This document shows, piece by piece, positions 20,511 through 28,849 of a DNA stretch of 30,325 nucleotides. A model generated the notes under the pieces. It was not told the DNA's origin. It searched no databases and worked only from the letters and a program-made list of their open reading frames with translations. Source of the stretch: Larix sibirica. Its lineage: Eukaryota > Streptophyta > Pinopsida > Pinales > Pinaceae. The stretch is from contig NWUY0300031764.1 in the NCBI GenBank assembly GCA_004151065.3, positions 21,800 through 52,124 of the forward strand, in the 5' to 3' direction. Within the stretch, counting starts at the first letter, position 1. Every line of letters begins with the position of its first letter. The translations under genes were made by a program, and so were the position numbers.

Positions 20511-22373
20511 CATGGATGTGTCAAAGGAAACATAGGTTGGCTACCAATTACTAGGATTTGTGAATTGTAATTAATAAGCCAACCTAAATAAATGATTAAC
20601 TTAGTCATCCTTATATCTCTTATAACTATCTTGGCACACCCATTCTTATCTCTGTAACTATCTTGACACAGTCAACCTTAAAAACTAGTTTTGTATAAAA
20701 TACCCTCGAGGATAAGGCAAAGAAGTTGATAACTGAATGAATGAATGTAATTGGATTAGTTGAGGTTGTTGTAATGTGGCATAGTTATTGGTCCTTATTG
20801 ATAGAGTTATATCTGGAGTCTATTTGTTGTGATGTTGTAAATCTTTATTATAATCGAAAACTATGAATAAAAGAAGGATGTTTGGGCCCCTTTAAACATT
20901 TGAGTATGTCTATTGTGCATGAATGATGAGTATAGTTAGTCCTCTTCCTTATCTGTTTATGTGTCTTGCACAATATGTGTTCATGTTATTTTGATGGATT
21001 TCCTTTCTAGTTTGGATGCCTACTGTTTATTTCGACACATTTGGTAAAATAGGAACATATCCTCTATTGACAACATCCTATGATGTTTCCCTCTTCTTCT
21101 AAAAGTCTTGGTTATGCTTCGGTTGAGACCTTCTTCCATTTTGGAGGATTGAAAATGCTAGTGCATCTAGATTACAATGGAGATTCGTTGGCCCTCCTAT
21201 GAGAACTTTGGTCTCAACCAAATCCCAACATGATACACTTCCTTTAGAGTTAAAATGATAGGTCTATGTCAATATTGTTTGTACTAGCACTTAGAGCATG
21301 CATATGGCCTGAAGGTACTTTTAATTCCCTGCCTAGGGACTAGGTAGGAGGAAAGGGAAGCAGGGAGATAGGAGTGGGGAGATAGGGCAGGGATAATGTC
21401 TATGGAGAAGATCCTCTCATCAGTAGGTAGGTGAGATTGATGTTAGACAAAATGAAATTTCATGCAAAACATGAGGGTCAAGTATTGGGCAATGTAATGT
21501 AGGGGCTTTGTTCTAAGTAGGTGGTTCAATTGAATATAAAAAACCCCTGGCCTTGAAAGAAGAAAGTAGGGAGAGAGAAATAACCCAACCTTTGGCTTCA
21601 ACAATAATTCTTATATTTATGCTTCGACCCCGATTTGATCAATCCACCACCACACGTGGACATAGTGATTCCATTCCATCCCACCCAATCAATCCCACTC
21701 CCACTTGCCTACCCCACTATGTTGAGGAGCCTCCATAACCTCACCTTTGTTTGCTCACCTCACTCACCTACCTATTTCTTTCTCTTCTTTCTTTCTTTCC
21801 ATATTGATTCCCGAGTGAGTACGAGCCCAACTAGTAAGGGGTAGCATAAATGTTTATAGGGAAAGGACTTATGGGTATGCAATAAGTGTGTGCACATATT
21901 TTCCAACATTCATCCTTTGCATAATCCTTTGGCATGAAGGATTTTAAAAAGTAGAGAAAACATGGCTACAAAAACATAATAGTTCTGCATTACAAGCATA
22001 AGAGAGCATAGATTCTTCATACACATTTTTTTCTCTTAGAAGATTCATTTATTCTACTTTGATGGAGATTTGGTCAACTTTGATCTCAATCCCACAATTT
22101 TGTGCTCTTATATATAGTAATGCAAATGAGTTTACAGATATGTGTGCATTTGTGGCATTTATACTTGGCTTTACTCCTTTACTTGTGTGTGAACTATTTT
22201 TTTATTGTTGGCAGTGTTCATATCAAGCCATAAGCCATTAAACTTACCAATCAACATGTGTTCCAAACAATAATTTTCTTCCTTTATACAAGTTCAAGCT
22301 TCAAAATCGAAACTGATGTTGTGTTATCTTGATAGGAGGATGGGAAAAGAACCTTGTTAGAAAGCAAGGTAGA
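20511..22373. other. Non-coding stretch, perhaps LTR remnants
   Basis: No coding frame is recognised. TATA-like words occur at 20694 (TATAAAATACC) and 21534 (AATATAAAAAACCCC), the second after a purine-rich tract at 21340-21395. Such words are common in LTRs, but no matching second LTR was seen. Pyrimidine-rich sequence lies at 21750-21800. Confidence 0.35.
20533..20586. repeat. Hairpin-forming inverted repeat
   Basis: The arms TAGGTTGGCT and AGCCAACCTA (10 bp, perfect) enclose a second pairing block AATTAC / GTAATT and a loop of about 15 bases. It could be a very small foldback element. No sign of a known ncRNA. Confidence 0.6.
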
Positions 22374-23435
22374 TGTTAGTTTTAATAACTTGGGAGGTAT
22401 TCTACATAGGCTTGGTGTCTAGACATGTAGAAAGGACCTAAGTGACTTTCCTAGACATTAAATTTAGTGCTATAAAGTTAATGTGTCTTTTTATTTAATT
22501 GGTGAGTGAAAATGATTTTTGACTCATCCATTGAATGGGAGAATGAAGAGACAAGGTCACTTGGAAAATGAAGAGACAAAGTCATTCTCTCAATTAATAA
22601 AATGAGAATTCTATGACAGTTTAGACACATTATGAATGAAGAGATCTTTTGAAGAGTTGAAGAAACGAGGAGAAGAGAGTAGCTGTGAGAGGGGGCCACA
22701 TTTCCCAAGAGGAGACTGGGCATGCATCCCAAGACAAGTACAACATTTATGACAAACCATACAATGCATTAATTGTTGGTATGCACAACATATTTCTTGG
22801 CATAGATTTCGAGGATCGTACAGTTGAGAAAGAAGGCATGATTTTCGAGGGCTATACAACAATCTAGAGGCACAAAAATTGAGGAGTTGAACACTAAGAT
22901 TATTGGGAACAAAATTCGAGGAATTTGCTACTGCTGATAGATTATATAGCGTTGTACATGGCATACAACTAATTGGGCATAAAATTCGAGGAATTTGCTA
23001 CTGCTGATAGACTATATAGGGCTCTACATGTTGTACAACTAATTGGGCACAAAATTCGAGGAGTTGGCAGTTGAGCATGTATTTTGAGGGGATGGACACA
23101 AATTTTTAGGAAAGTACAAGTGCATTAAGTGTTGTAAATTCATTGCTGTAACACTGAGATTTTTTCTATGGGCTCATAAATAAAATTCTCTCTCATTGAC
23201 TGGTTTTCCCTTTGGGGTTTTTCCAGGGGCATTTCCTATAAAATCTCTATGTCAAATGATTGGTCAAATGTGTGTGTTGTTCATTATTCCACTGTGCATT
23301 TTCAGTTTGTTAGATTCAATGTGTTTACATTCATAAATTGCATATTTGGAATGTGTTAGATTTCTGTGTAATTAGATATGAGTTTATCAATTTATTGGAA
23401 GTGCAAATCGTTTCTGAATTTAAGAAATCTCAACA
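22374..23435 (+). repeat. 5' LTR of the copia-type element
   Basis: About 1.06 kb, TGTTAG...CAACA. Includes TAGGCTTGGTGTCTAGACAT near the start and CTCATAAATAAAATTCTCTC near the R/U5 end, both repeated in the 3' LTR. It carries a 70-bp tandem duplication (22905-23044) absent from the 3' LTR. Confidence 0.88.
22905..23067. repeat. 70-bp tandem duplication inside the 5' LTR
   Basis: GAGGAATTTGCTACTGCTGA and its surroundings occur at 22905-22974 and again at 22975-23044, followed by a third partial start (GGGCACAAAATTCGAGGAG). The 3' LTR has the segment once (near 25299-25370). Confidence 0.88.
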
Positions 23436-23449
23436 TGGTATCAGAGTTA
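23436..23449 (+). other. Primer-binding site (tRNA-iMet type)
   Basis: TGGTATCAGAGTTA starts directly after the LTR end CAACA. The first 11 bases are the standard plant initiator-Met primer site. Confidence 0.9.
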
Positions 23450-23586
23450 GAGGTCTGGTTTTGAACAGTGAAAACCAACATATAACACACAGAGGGAAGT
23501 AATGGATTTGCTGAGATTTTTTGTCACCTAGCAGGTTTGGGATTCTTTTTGGTCGGTTTGTGACTTTTAGCTTCTAGTTTGAGGAC

Positions 23587-24120
23587 ATGCTTGAGGGTGC
23601 ATCGAATTTCATCCCATGGAAGGAGAGGATCACTTTGTTGTTGGATGAATTTGCGTTATGGGATATAACCAAGGAATTTTTCATGATTCCCAAGGGTCCT
23701 GATCCATTGGCGGAATATAACAGGAAGAATGTGAAGGCTAAATGTATTCTTCTTGATGTAGTGAAAGAACACTTGATAGCTCATGTGACCAGTAAGAAGA
23801 ATGCCTTTGACATGTGGGGAAATTTGATAAAGTTGTTTCAAAGCGATAATCAAAACCAGAAAATGGTTTTGAGGGAGAAGTTACGAAACATTAAAATGAC
23901 CAAAACTGAAAAGGTCACATCATACCTGACCCAATTTTCAGAAGTACGTGATGAGTTGGGTGCTGTTGGCGAGAAAGTGGAAGAAGCAGAGTTGTTGAGA
24001 ATTGCCTTGAATGGTTTCTCACTGCCATGGCAGGTCTTTGTGTGTGCATTTGTTGCTAGAGAGAACACGCCTACATGGAATAGAATTTGGGACGACTTCA
24101 TATAGGAGGAGTTGAGAGTT
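23587..24120 (+). pseudogene. Copia-type gag (UBN2-like) open frame, 172 codons
   Basis: From ATG at 23587 an open frame runs to TAG at 24103. It shows the order usual for copia gag polyproteins: NFIPWKERITLLLDE (start helix, W-K), ILLDVVKEHLIAHV, KNAFDMWGNLIKLFQSDNQ, MVLREKLRNIKMTKTEKVTS, YLTQFSEVRDELGAVGEK, ELLRIALNGFSLPWQVFV and TWNRIWDDFI. The stop at 24103 falls where the frame continues EELRVSSSH, so it probably replaces a Gln (CAG to TAG). The protein would form particles around the element RNA. A long intact frame beside a dead downstream region is notable but may be chance. Confidence 0.85.
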
Positions 24121-24263
24121 AGCTCTAGCCACATAGGTCAGTAGCATGTGGATGATGAGGAGAACGTTGCTCTCACAGGGAAGAGCAAGTAGAGGCCCAA
24201 GAAAATCCTAGGTGGTGGGTCTAGCTTGAAAGGTGAACATAAGAAAGACATGAGCAAAGTAAA

Positions 24264-24305
24264 TGATTTGCTTGTCACAATACTGGCCACTATGCGAGTC
24301 AATGT
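24264..24305 (+). pseudogene. CCHC zinc knuckle relic (copia gag C-terminus)
   Basis: In a frame different from the gag ORF, the sequence reads stop-FACHNTGHYASQCP. This fits CX2CX4HX4C if the TGA at 24264 replaces the first Cys. The knuckle binds element RNA in intact gag proteins. A frameshift between 24105 and 24260 and the stop make it non-functional. Confidence 0.75.
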
Positions 24306-24429
24306 CCAAAAAAAATAAGAAGGCATGGATGGGACACATACAACAACATCAACTGAGATTAAGGAATTATCGATGAAGTTTGAGAAGGGATTTTCTTTGG
24401 TCTCTTGTCCTTCAGGAAATGGTAGTGTA

Positions 24430-24500
24430 GGGTTTGAGGGCATTGGAGAATGGGTTGTGTGTAATGGTTCATCTCACCACATGAACCAGGACAATTGGTT
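24430..24500 (+). pseudogene. Copia protease active-site region, mutated
   Basis: EWVVCNGSSHHMNQD matches the copia protease start (W-x-V-D-S-G-A-S-x-H-M). The catalytic DSG reads CNG, so the essential Asp is lost and the enzyme would be inactive. Downstream (24500-24720) no further pol motif is recognised; pol is deleted. Confidence 0.7.
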
Positions 24501-24730
24501 GTGAGGCTTCTTCCAGTACTGTCATGAGACTTAACTGGTACAAGATGACTTAGTTGGATGCTCGAGAGTTCAAGGAGACTCCTCAGAGCATGTTTTACAG
24601 GAATTGGCCTTTGACATAGATTCTAGTGTAGGTGGCAAAGAGGCCTTTTGGTTCATAGGGAGCGACTACAACAGTAGGTGGAGTGACGGGGTTGGAGACA
24701 GATCTAGGTGTAAGTTCCAGAAGTACCTCC

Positions 24731-24745
24731 CTCGCTAAGAAGGAG
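24731..24745 (+). other. Polypurine-like tract before the 3' LTR
   Basis: CTCGCTAAGAAGGAG directly precedes TGTTAG of the 3' LTR. It is short and purine-rich at its end, the expected plus-strand primer position. Confidence 0.5.
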
Positions 24746-25750
24746 TGTTAGATTTTATAGCTCGGGAGGTCTTCTACATAGGCTTGGTGTCTAGGCATGT
24801 AGAAAAGACCCAAGTGACTTTCCTAGACATTAACTTTAGTGTTATAAAGTTAATGTGAATTTTTATTTAATTGGTGAGTGAAGATGATTTTTAAATTCAT
24901 TTAAGTGAAATTTGACTCATCCTTTGACCAGGAGAATGAAGAGACAGAGTCACTTGGAAAATCAAGAGACAAAGTCATTCTCTCAATTAATAAAAGGAGA
25001 ATTCTAGGAGAGTTTAAACACATTGTGAATGAAGAGAGTTTTTGGAGAGTCGAAGAAAAGTGGAGAAGAGATTAACTGTGAGAGGGGGGCACATTTCCCA
25101 AGAGGATATTAGGCATGCATCACAAGACAAGTACACCATTTATGACTTGTCACACAATGCATTAATTGCTAGTATGTACAATAGATTTCCCAACACAAAT
25201 TTCGAGGACCGTACAACTGAAAAAGAAGGCACGATTTTTGAGGGCCGTAAAATAGTTTGGTGGCACAAAAATCAAGAAGCTGAACACCATGATTTATGGG
25301 CACAAAATTTGAGGAATTTGCTACTGCCAATAGACCGTATAGGGCCGTACAAGTTGTACAACCAGTTGGGCACATAATTCAAGGAGTTGGAAGCTAGGCA
25401 TGTATTTCAAGGGTTTGGACACAAATTTTCAAGAAAGTACAAGTGCATTTAATGCTGTAAATTCACTACTGTAACACTCAGGTTTTTCCTCCAGGCTCAT
25501 AAATAAAATTCTCTCACATTGACTGGTTTTCTCTTCAGGGTTTTTCCAGGGGCATTGCCCAGAAAACCTTTGTGTCAAATGATTGGTCAAATATGTGTGT
25601 TGTTCATGATTCCGTTGTGCATTTTTAGTTTATTGGATTCAGTGTGTTTACATTCATAAATTGCAGATTTGGAATGATTTCCCTGTAATTAAATTTGAGT
25701 TACAATTTATTGGAAGTGTAAATCTTTTCTGAATTTAAGAAATCTCAACA
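24746..25750 (+). repeat. 3' LTR of the copia-type element
   Basis: TGTTAG...CAACA, 1005 bp, co-linear with 22374-23435. Lacks the 70-bp duplication. It has an extra ~21 bp near 24892-24912 (AAATTCATTTAAGTG) absent from the 5' LTR. Confidence 0.88.
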
Positions 25751-25759
25751 ATGGAGTTT

Positions 25760-26210
25760 GATGGTGAAATCAAACGAACAATGAACTTAGCACTACTCAA
25801 GGGTGTTTTCAAATGAAGAAGAGCCTCCTTAAACAAAGTTGTTTTCCCATGATATCCCTTTCAGAGGGAAATACTTCCAGATCCTCGTAGAAGGACGTCA
25901 TCTCTCTAGTGCCTCAATGGATACAAAGGACCGAACATTGGGTTCATTCTTTTTGAATGCTATAATTAGCTACAATATGACCATCTTCCGTTGACTTATT
26001 GGCAAAATCATTATTTGCTAATTGAGGGGTCCCATCCTTGAACTAGACATTACCATTCATGATATTAGTGGTGTTTGAACTCTTCACTTCTAGGGCAACA
26101 AATTTCCCAATAAAGGTTTTCACAAAGATCTGAATATTTTCATATTTAATGTGCTTAAATTGTGATTCCTATTGTGTGGAACCCCTAAAAAATATGTTTT
26201 GAAATGATCC
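25760..26210 (-). pseudogene. Unrecognised coding relic
   Basis: A minus-strand frame of about 150 codons with some six stops: FKHIKYENIQIFVKTFIGKF, VALEVKSSNTTNIMNGNV, FKDGTPQLANNDFANKSTED, MTSFYEDLEVFPSERDIMGK. Stops fall mostly at CAG/CAA/CGA-compatible positions. No recognised domain. It begins right beside the copia 3' LTR, so the element may have inserted into or next to it. Confidence 0.4.
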
Positions 26211-26456
26211 AACACTTTAGCTTTCGAAGGGTTAAACTTTTGTTGCATGATTTTTCTTAATCTCTTCTTCAGAGCTCATCTAATGTTAGTGATATTTTGA
26301 TCAAATTTTCCTTGCCATGCTTAATACTACTAATCATTTGTTTCATATGCTTAACATTGACAACCATTTTGCTTCATATTTAATTCAATACTCTTGGGTC
26401 TAGATTGCCAAACTCAACTATGTTTAGACACCCTATTGTATAAATGACACTATTAT

Positions 26457-26607
26457 TAGTCTAAATCTATCGTAATCACATATCTAGCAATCACCAAGAG
26501 TGATCAAATTTTTGAAAGTGCAATACTTTTTTAGAAAATGCTTGTACTTCCATAGATTTGATCCATCTCAACACCAGATAGATTGTGCTTAAAATAGATC
26601 TAAACTA
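26457..26607. repeat. Foldback MITE-like element, diverged copy
   Basis: The ends TAGTCTAAATCTAT and ATAGATCTAAACTA are inverted repeats. Inside are ATCTAGCAATCACCAAGAG, TGATCAAATTTTTGAAAG and TGCAATAC in the family order. The right arm contains TTGTACTTCCATAGATTTGA. Confidence 0.6.
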
Positions 26608-27130
26608 AAATAATAATATTGTGTTTCTTATTCTATCCAAAATTGATCTTAATAGATGTCCATCATTATCTTTTTTTTTCATTTTTTAAAATTATTATAT
26701 TTAACTAACCTATGCCACTTAACACATCTCTTCCATATTACATTGTAAAAACATCTTTTAAGTACATTGTAAAAACACCTTTTAACACATTTAAAAAAAA
26801 CTAACCCCTTACACTTGCTAAAATAAAATTTCGTCCATCACCCTACACTCTTGCAAAGGCAAAGAATCATCCTAAGATAGAATGCTCGTCTTTATTCCAT
26901 ATTTTCTCCAAATTCCTTACCCATTCAACATCGTTTTATTTTAATCTTTTTCCAAAATATCTCCGATAATGAAGGTAACATCCTCTGCATTTTCAGAGAT
27001 ATGGCCCTTATATAATCTAAACTTTCTCATCATTTGATCCACAGAAAAATGTCAATTATTTATTTATTTTATAAGATGTTTTAACACCCCTAATGTCCTA
27101 CACAAATAAATTAATATACATTTTGACATG
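26608..27130. other. AT-rich intergenic sequence upstream of exon 1
   Basis: Nothing coding was seen. A small direct repeat, TTGTAAAAACA(T/C)CTTTTAA, occurs at about 26742 and 26766. The region may hold distal promoter elements of the gene starting at 27239, but none can be named. Confidence 0.35.
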
Positions 27131-27201
27131 ATCTCTCTCTATATTCAGAAATTTGCAAATGCCTTTCTTAAACTTGCCTATCCTGTGGTGCAAAGGATAA
27201 G
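27131..27201 (+). promoter_or_regulatory. Putative core promoter / leader of the plastid-protein gene
   Basis: TCTCTCTCTATATTC at 27133-27146 is a pyrimidine patch with a TATA-like core, about 95 bp before the start codon. GATAAG at 27196-27201 matches the I-box core found in promoters of light-regulated plant genes. Position and wording are suggestive only; the transcription start is unknown. Confidence 0.25.
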
Positions 27202-27230
27202 ATAGAGCAAAGGCGGTCTATTGTGGGGTT

Positions 27231-27257
27231 ATGTGGAGATGGCTATTGGATGTCTAG
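27231..27257 (+). CDS. Upstream ORF of 8 codons overlapping the main start
   Basis: ATG at 27231 opens MWRWLLDV-stop, in a different frame, and runs past the main ATG at 27239. It has T at +4 and a weak context, while the main ATG has G at -3 and G at +4. Initiation here would not allow the same ribosome to start at 27239 except by leaky scanning. Whether it is transcribed depends on the true 5' end. Confidence 0.35.
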   Translation: MWRWLLDV

Positions 27258-27416
27258 CTTGCTCAAATGGAGCGCCAATTGCTTCAATGAATCTCGCCTC
27301 GCGTACCAAATTGAATGTCAGTGGTGTTTCTGCCAGCAGAAGTAATGCTTCTCGTCTGGGGTTGAACACGTCTTTCTTCAGTTCAGCTTCTTGCAGCTCG
27401 TCGTCTTCATTTGCAG
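27239..27416 (+). CDS. First coding exon of a nuclear gene for a probable plastid protein
   Basis: ATG in good context (GAGATGG) opens 59 codons plus one base. The peptide begins MAIGCLACSNGAPIASMNL and is rich in Ser, Ala, Asn, Arg and small residues, with almost no acidic residues. It ends in a Ser run (SASCSSSSSFAG). These are the hallmarks of a chloroplast transit peptide. The exon is GC-richer than its surroundings and ends CATTTGCAG|GTATAT, a consensus donor. Beyond it the open frame continues to 27628, but with T-rich, membrane-like, non-conserved codons typical of intron. The start at 27221 in the same frame is TTG and was not chosen. The mature protein lies in later exons that I could not find in the window, so the gene cannot be named. 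A retained gene fragment or a pseudogene is possible. Confidence 0.6.
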
Positions 27417-27757
27417 GTATATCTCATTTCAATGGCCTCTCTAGAAACCCATATGGATTTTATCCGTGTGAATTGAAATTGAGCCTCTGTGTATTAGAAT
27501 GTGTAATTTTTCTGGTCTATTTATGCAATTGGGTGAGCGCAGAGAATGAGTTTCTGTATATTTTTTTTGATGTTTTGAATTTCGCTTTTGAGAATGAATT
27601 CAATTGCTTTTGTTTTATTTTTGTCTAGAAAAATTATTTGGGTATGATTTGCAGAAACATTCTGCCTTGGATTTTTATTTGGGTATTAGAGATAAACTGA
27701 AGCTGAACCCAAAATAAGGAGGGTTTCTTTGATGTTTGAAGTAAATCAGTCTTGTTT

Positions 27758-28051
27758 TGGATTATTTGCTTATGATGGTTTTAATTATTTGCTTGCTTCT
27801 TTCTCAATTTTCTTGTAGTTGCATCATTTTTTTACAACAGAACGCTATTTATGACACTTTGTGCTCGTATGCCCTGTCGCTGTTAACAAACAGGGGATAC
27901 ACCATGGATTATTTGCTTATGATGGTTTTAATTATTTGCTTGCTTCTTTCTCAATTTTCATGTAGTTGCATCATTTTTTTACAACAGAACGCTATTTATG
28001 ACACTTTGTGCTCGTATGCCCTGTCCCTGTTAACAAACAGGGGATTCACCA
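27758..28051. repeat. 147-bp near-identical tandem duplication
   Basis: Copies at 27758-27904 and 27905-28051 differ at about three positions by eye (for example TTTTCTTGTAG versus TTTTCATGTAG, and CTGTCGCTG versus CTGTCCCTG). Each copy holds a long pyrimidine-rich stretch ending in TGTAG, a possible 3' splice site. The length is a multiple of three, so an open frame passes through both copies, but its Ile/Leu/Cys-rich content does not look like a conserved protein. Confidence 0.95.
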
Positions 28052-28088
28052 TTAACATACATTTGATTTTATTTTATATCTGGCTCAG

Positions 28089-28334
28089 GGTTCGAAGGTC
28101 GAACATAACTCATTACTTATTAGGCATCCACATGCAAATTATACCTTGGGAGGTTCACGCTGGCCACTTACAACTTTTGTACATCACATTCAATTTGCTT
28201 ACAATTTTGCCCATAATAAGCTCAGTGACCCAGGGCAATCTCCAAATTACCCTAAAAAAGATCCAGCAAAGTTACATGATGCAGGAAATTATGAGCATAA
28301 ATTCCGAATCTCATTAAATGTCCTTGTCCACTGA
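28089..28334 (+). other. Open segment with an acceptor-like start, function unknown
   Basis: After TATATCTGGCTCAG an 82-codon open frame runs to TGA at 28332. It includes HNSLLIRHPHANYTLGGSRW, FVHHIQFAYNFAHNKLSDPG and NYPKKDPAKLHDAGNYEHKF. The composition looks more protein-like than the neighbouring sequence, but I recognise no family. It is in the wrong phase to join exon 1 directly. It could be an exon of another transcript, a gene fragment captured by a transposon, or chance. Confidence 0.3.
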
Positions 28335-28406
28335 AAGTATCTTATCCATTAAAACCAGTGGTATCAGGATCAGCCAGTCCAGTCCATTCAGCCCCCGAAT
28401 TGGCGG

Positions 28407-28464
28407 CTGAACCAGACCGGGAGGCTGATTTAGTACCGAACCGACTAGTTCACAACTGGTTCAG
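28407..28464. repeat. Inverted repeat in a GC-richer patch
   Basis: CTGAACCAG (28407-28415) and CTGGTTCAG (28456-28464) are exact reverse complements. Between them are GAACCGAC-type words. Subterminal repeats of some plant hAT transposons have this flavour, but no transposon ends or target duplication were seen. Confidence 0.4.
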
Positions 28465-28849
28465 ACTGGTGGACCAGCGAGAGTTCCGAGGGCGGAAACA
28501 AAGAATAAGGGAAAAAAGAAACACCCTTCCTTCCCAAACCTTAGCTAGATCGGATTACAAATTCATACATGTGACTCTTGGTCGGTTTTGGTTCTGATAA
28601 CTTTGTTTAAAACAACTTTATACAAATATTGCTGAATTATTTTATCTACTTATCCACTAATAATATCTCAACTAAAAGTAAGTTTTTAAAATATTGTTGT
28701 TTTATACCATCATTAATAATAATGGGTATACTCCCACATCGCACCCCCTTTTCAAAAGCTTTAAACCTCTTTGTCCAATCTCCAAGACAATATATATTCT
28801 TTTGGTAAAATTATTCCAATAACTTTGGTGCAAGTTTTTCGAGTTTAAC

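Larger units (their letters stand above)
22374..25750 (+). mobile_element. Ty1/copia-type LTR retrotransposon reduced to gag (non-autonomous)
   Basis: A 3.4-kb element with two related LTRs (22374-23435 and 24746-25750), a tRNA-iMet primer site directly after the 5' LTR, gag, a zinc-knuckle relic, a protease-like motif and a purine-rich tract directly before the 3' LTR. Integrase, RT and RNase H are absent: only about 450 bp separate the protease motif from the 3' LTR. The LTRs start TGTTAG and end CAACA. The flanking five bases (GTAGA left, ATGGA right) do not form a convincing target duplication. The LTRs agree at roughly nine of ten positions over the first 150 bp by eye, so the insertion is old. 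Both have private indels. It would have depended on enzymes from other copies. Confidence 0.85.

Noticed and set aside
22611-22964. 117-codon open frame on the minus strand within the copia 5' LTR
   Set aside because: It is antisense to an LTR, the matching region of the 3' LTR is not conserved as protein, and no motifs are seen.
22374-25750. Target site duplication for the copia element
   Set aside because: GTAGA and ATGGA share only three of five positions; not convincing.
27417-27628. Continuation of the exon 1 frame to 27628
   Set aside because: After the consensus donor at 27417 the sequence becomes T-rich and the translation loses all transit-peptide or domain character. It reads as intron.
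27815-27890. Exon 2 starting after the TTGTAG at 27813-27815
   Set aside because: In the phase set by exon 1 it gives only about 22 codons before a stop, and no consensus donor follows. The same holds for the second copy.
27757-28317. 186-codon open frame on the plus strand
   Set aside because: It is produced by the 147-bp (49-codon) tandem duplication. The content is Ile/Leu/Cys-rich translation of pyrimidine-rich sequence and does not resemble a conserved protein.
28358-28597. 79-codon GC-richer frame as a gene
   Set aside because: No domain, no good start context and no splice sites. The GC-richer patch is better described as a possible transposon-derived inverted repeat.
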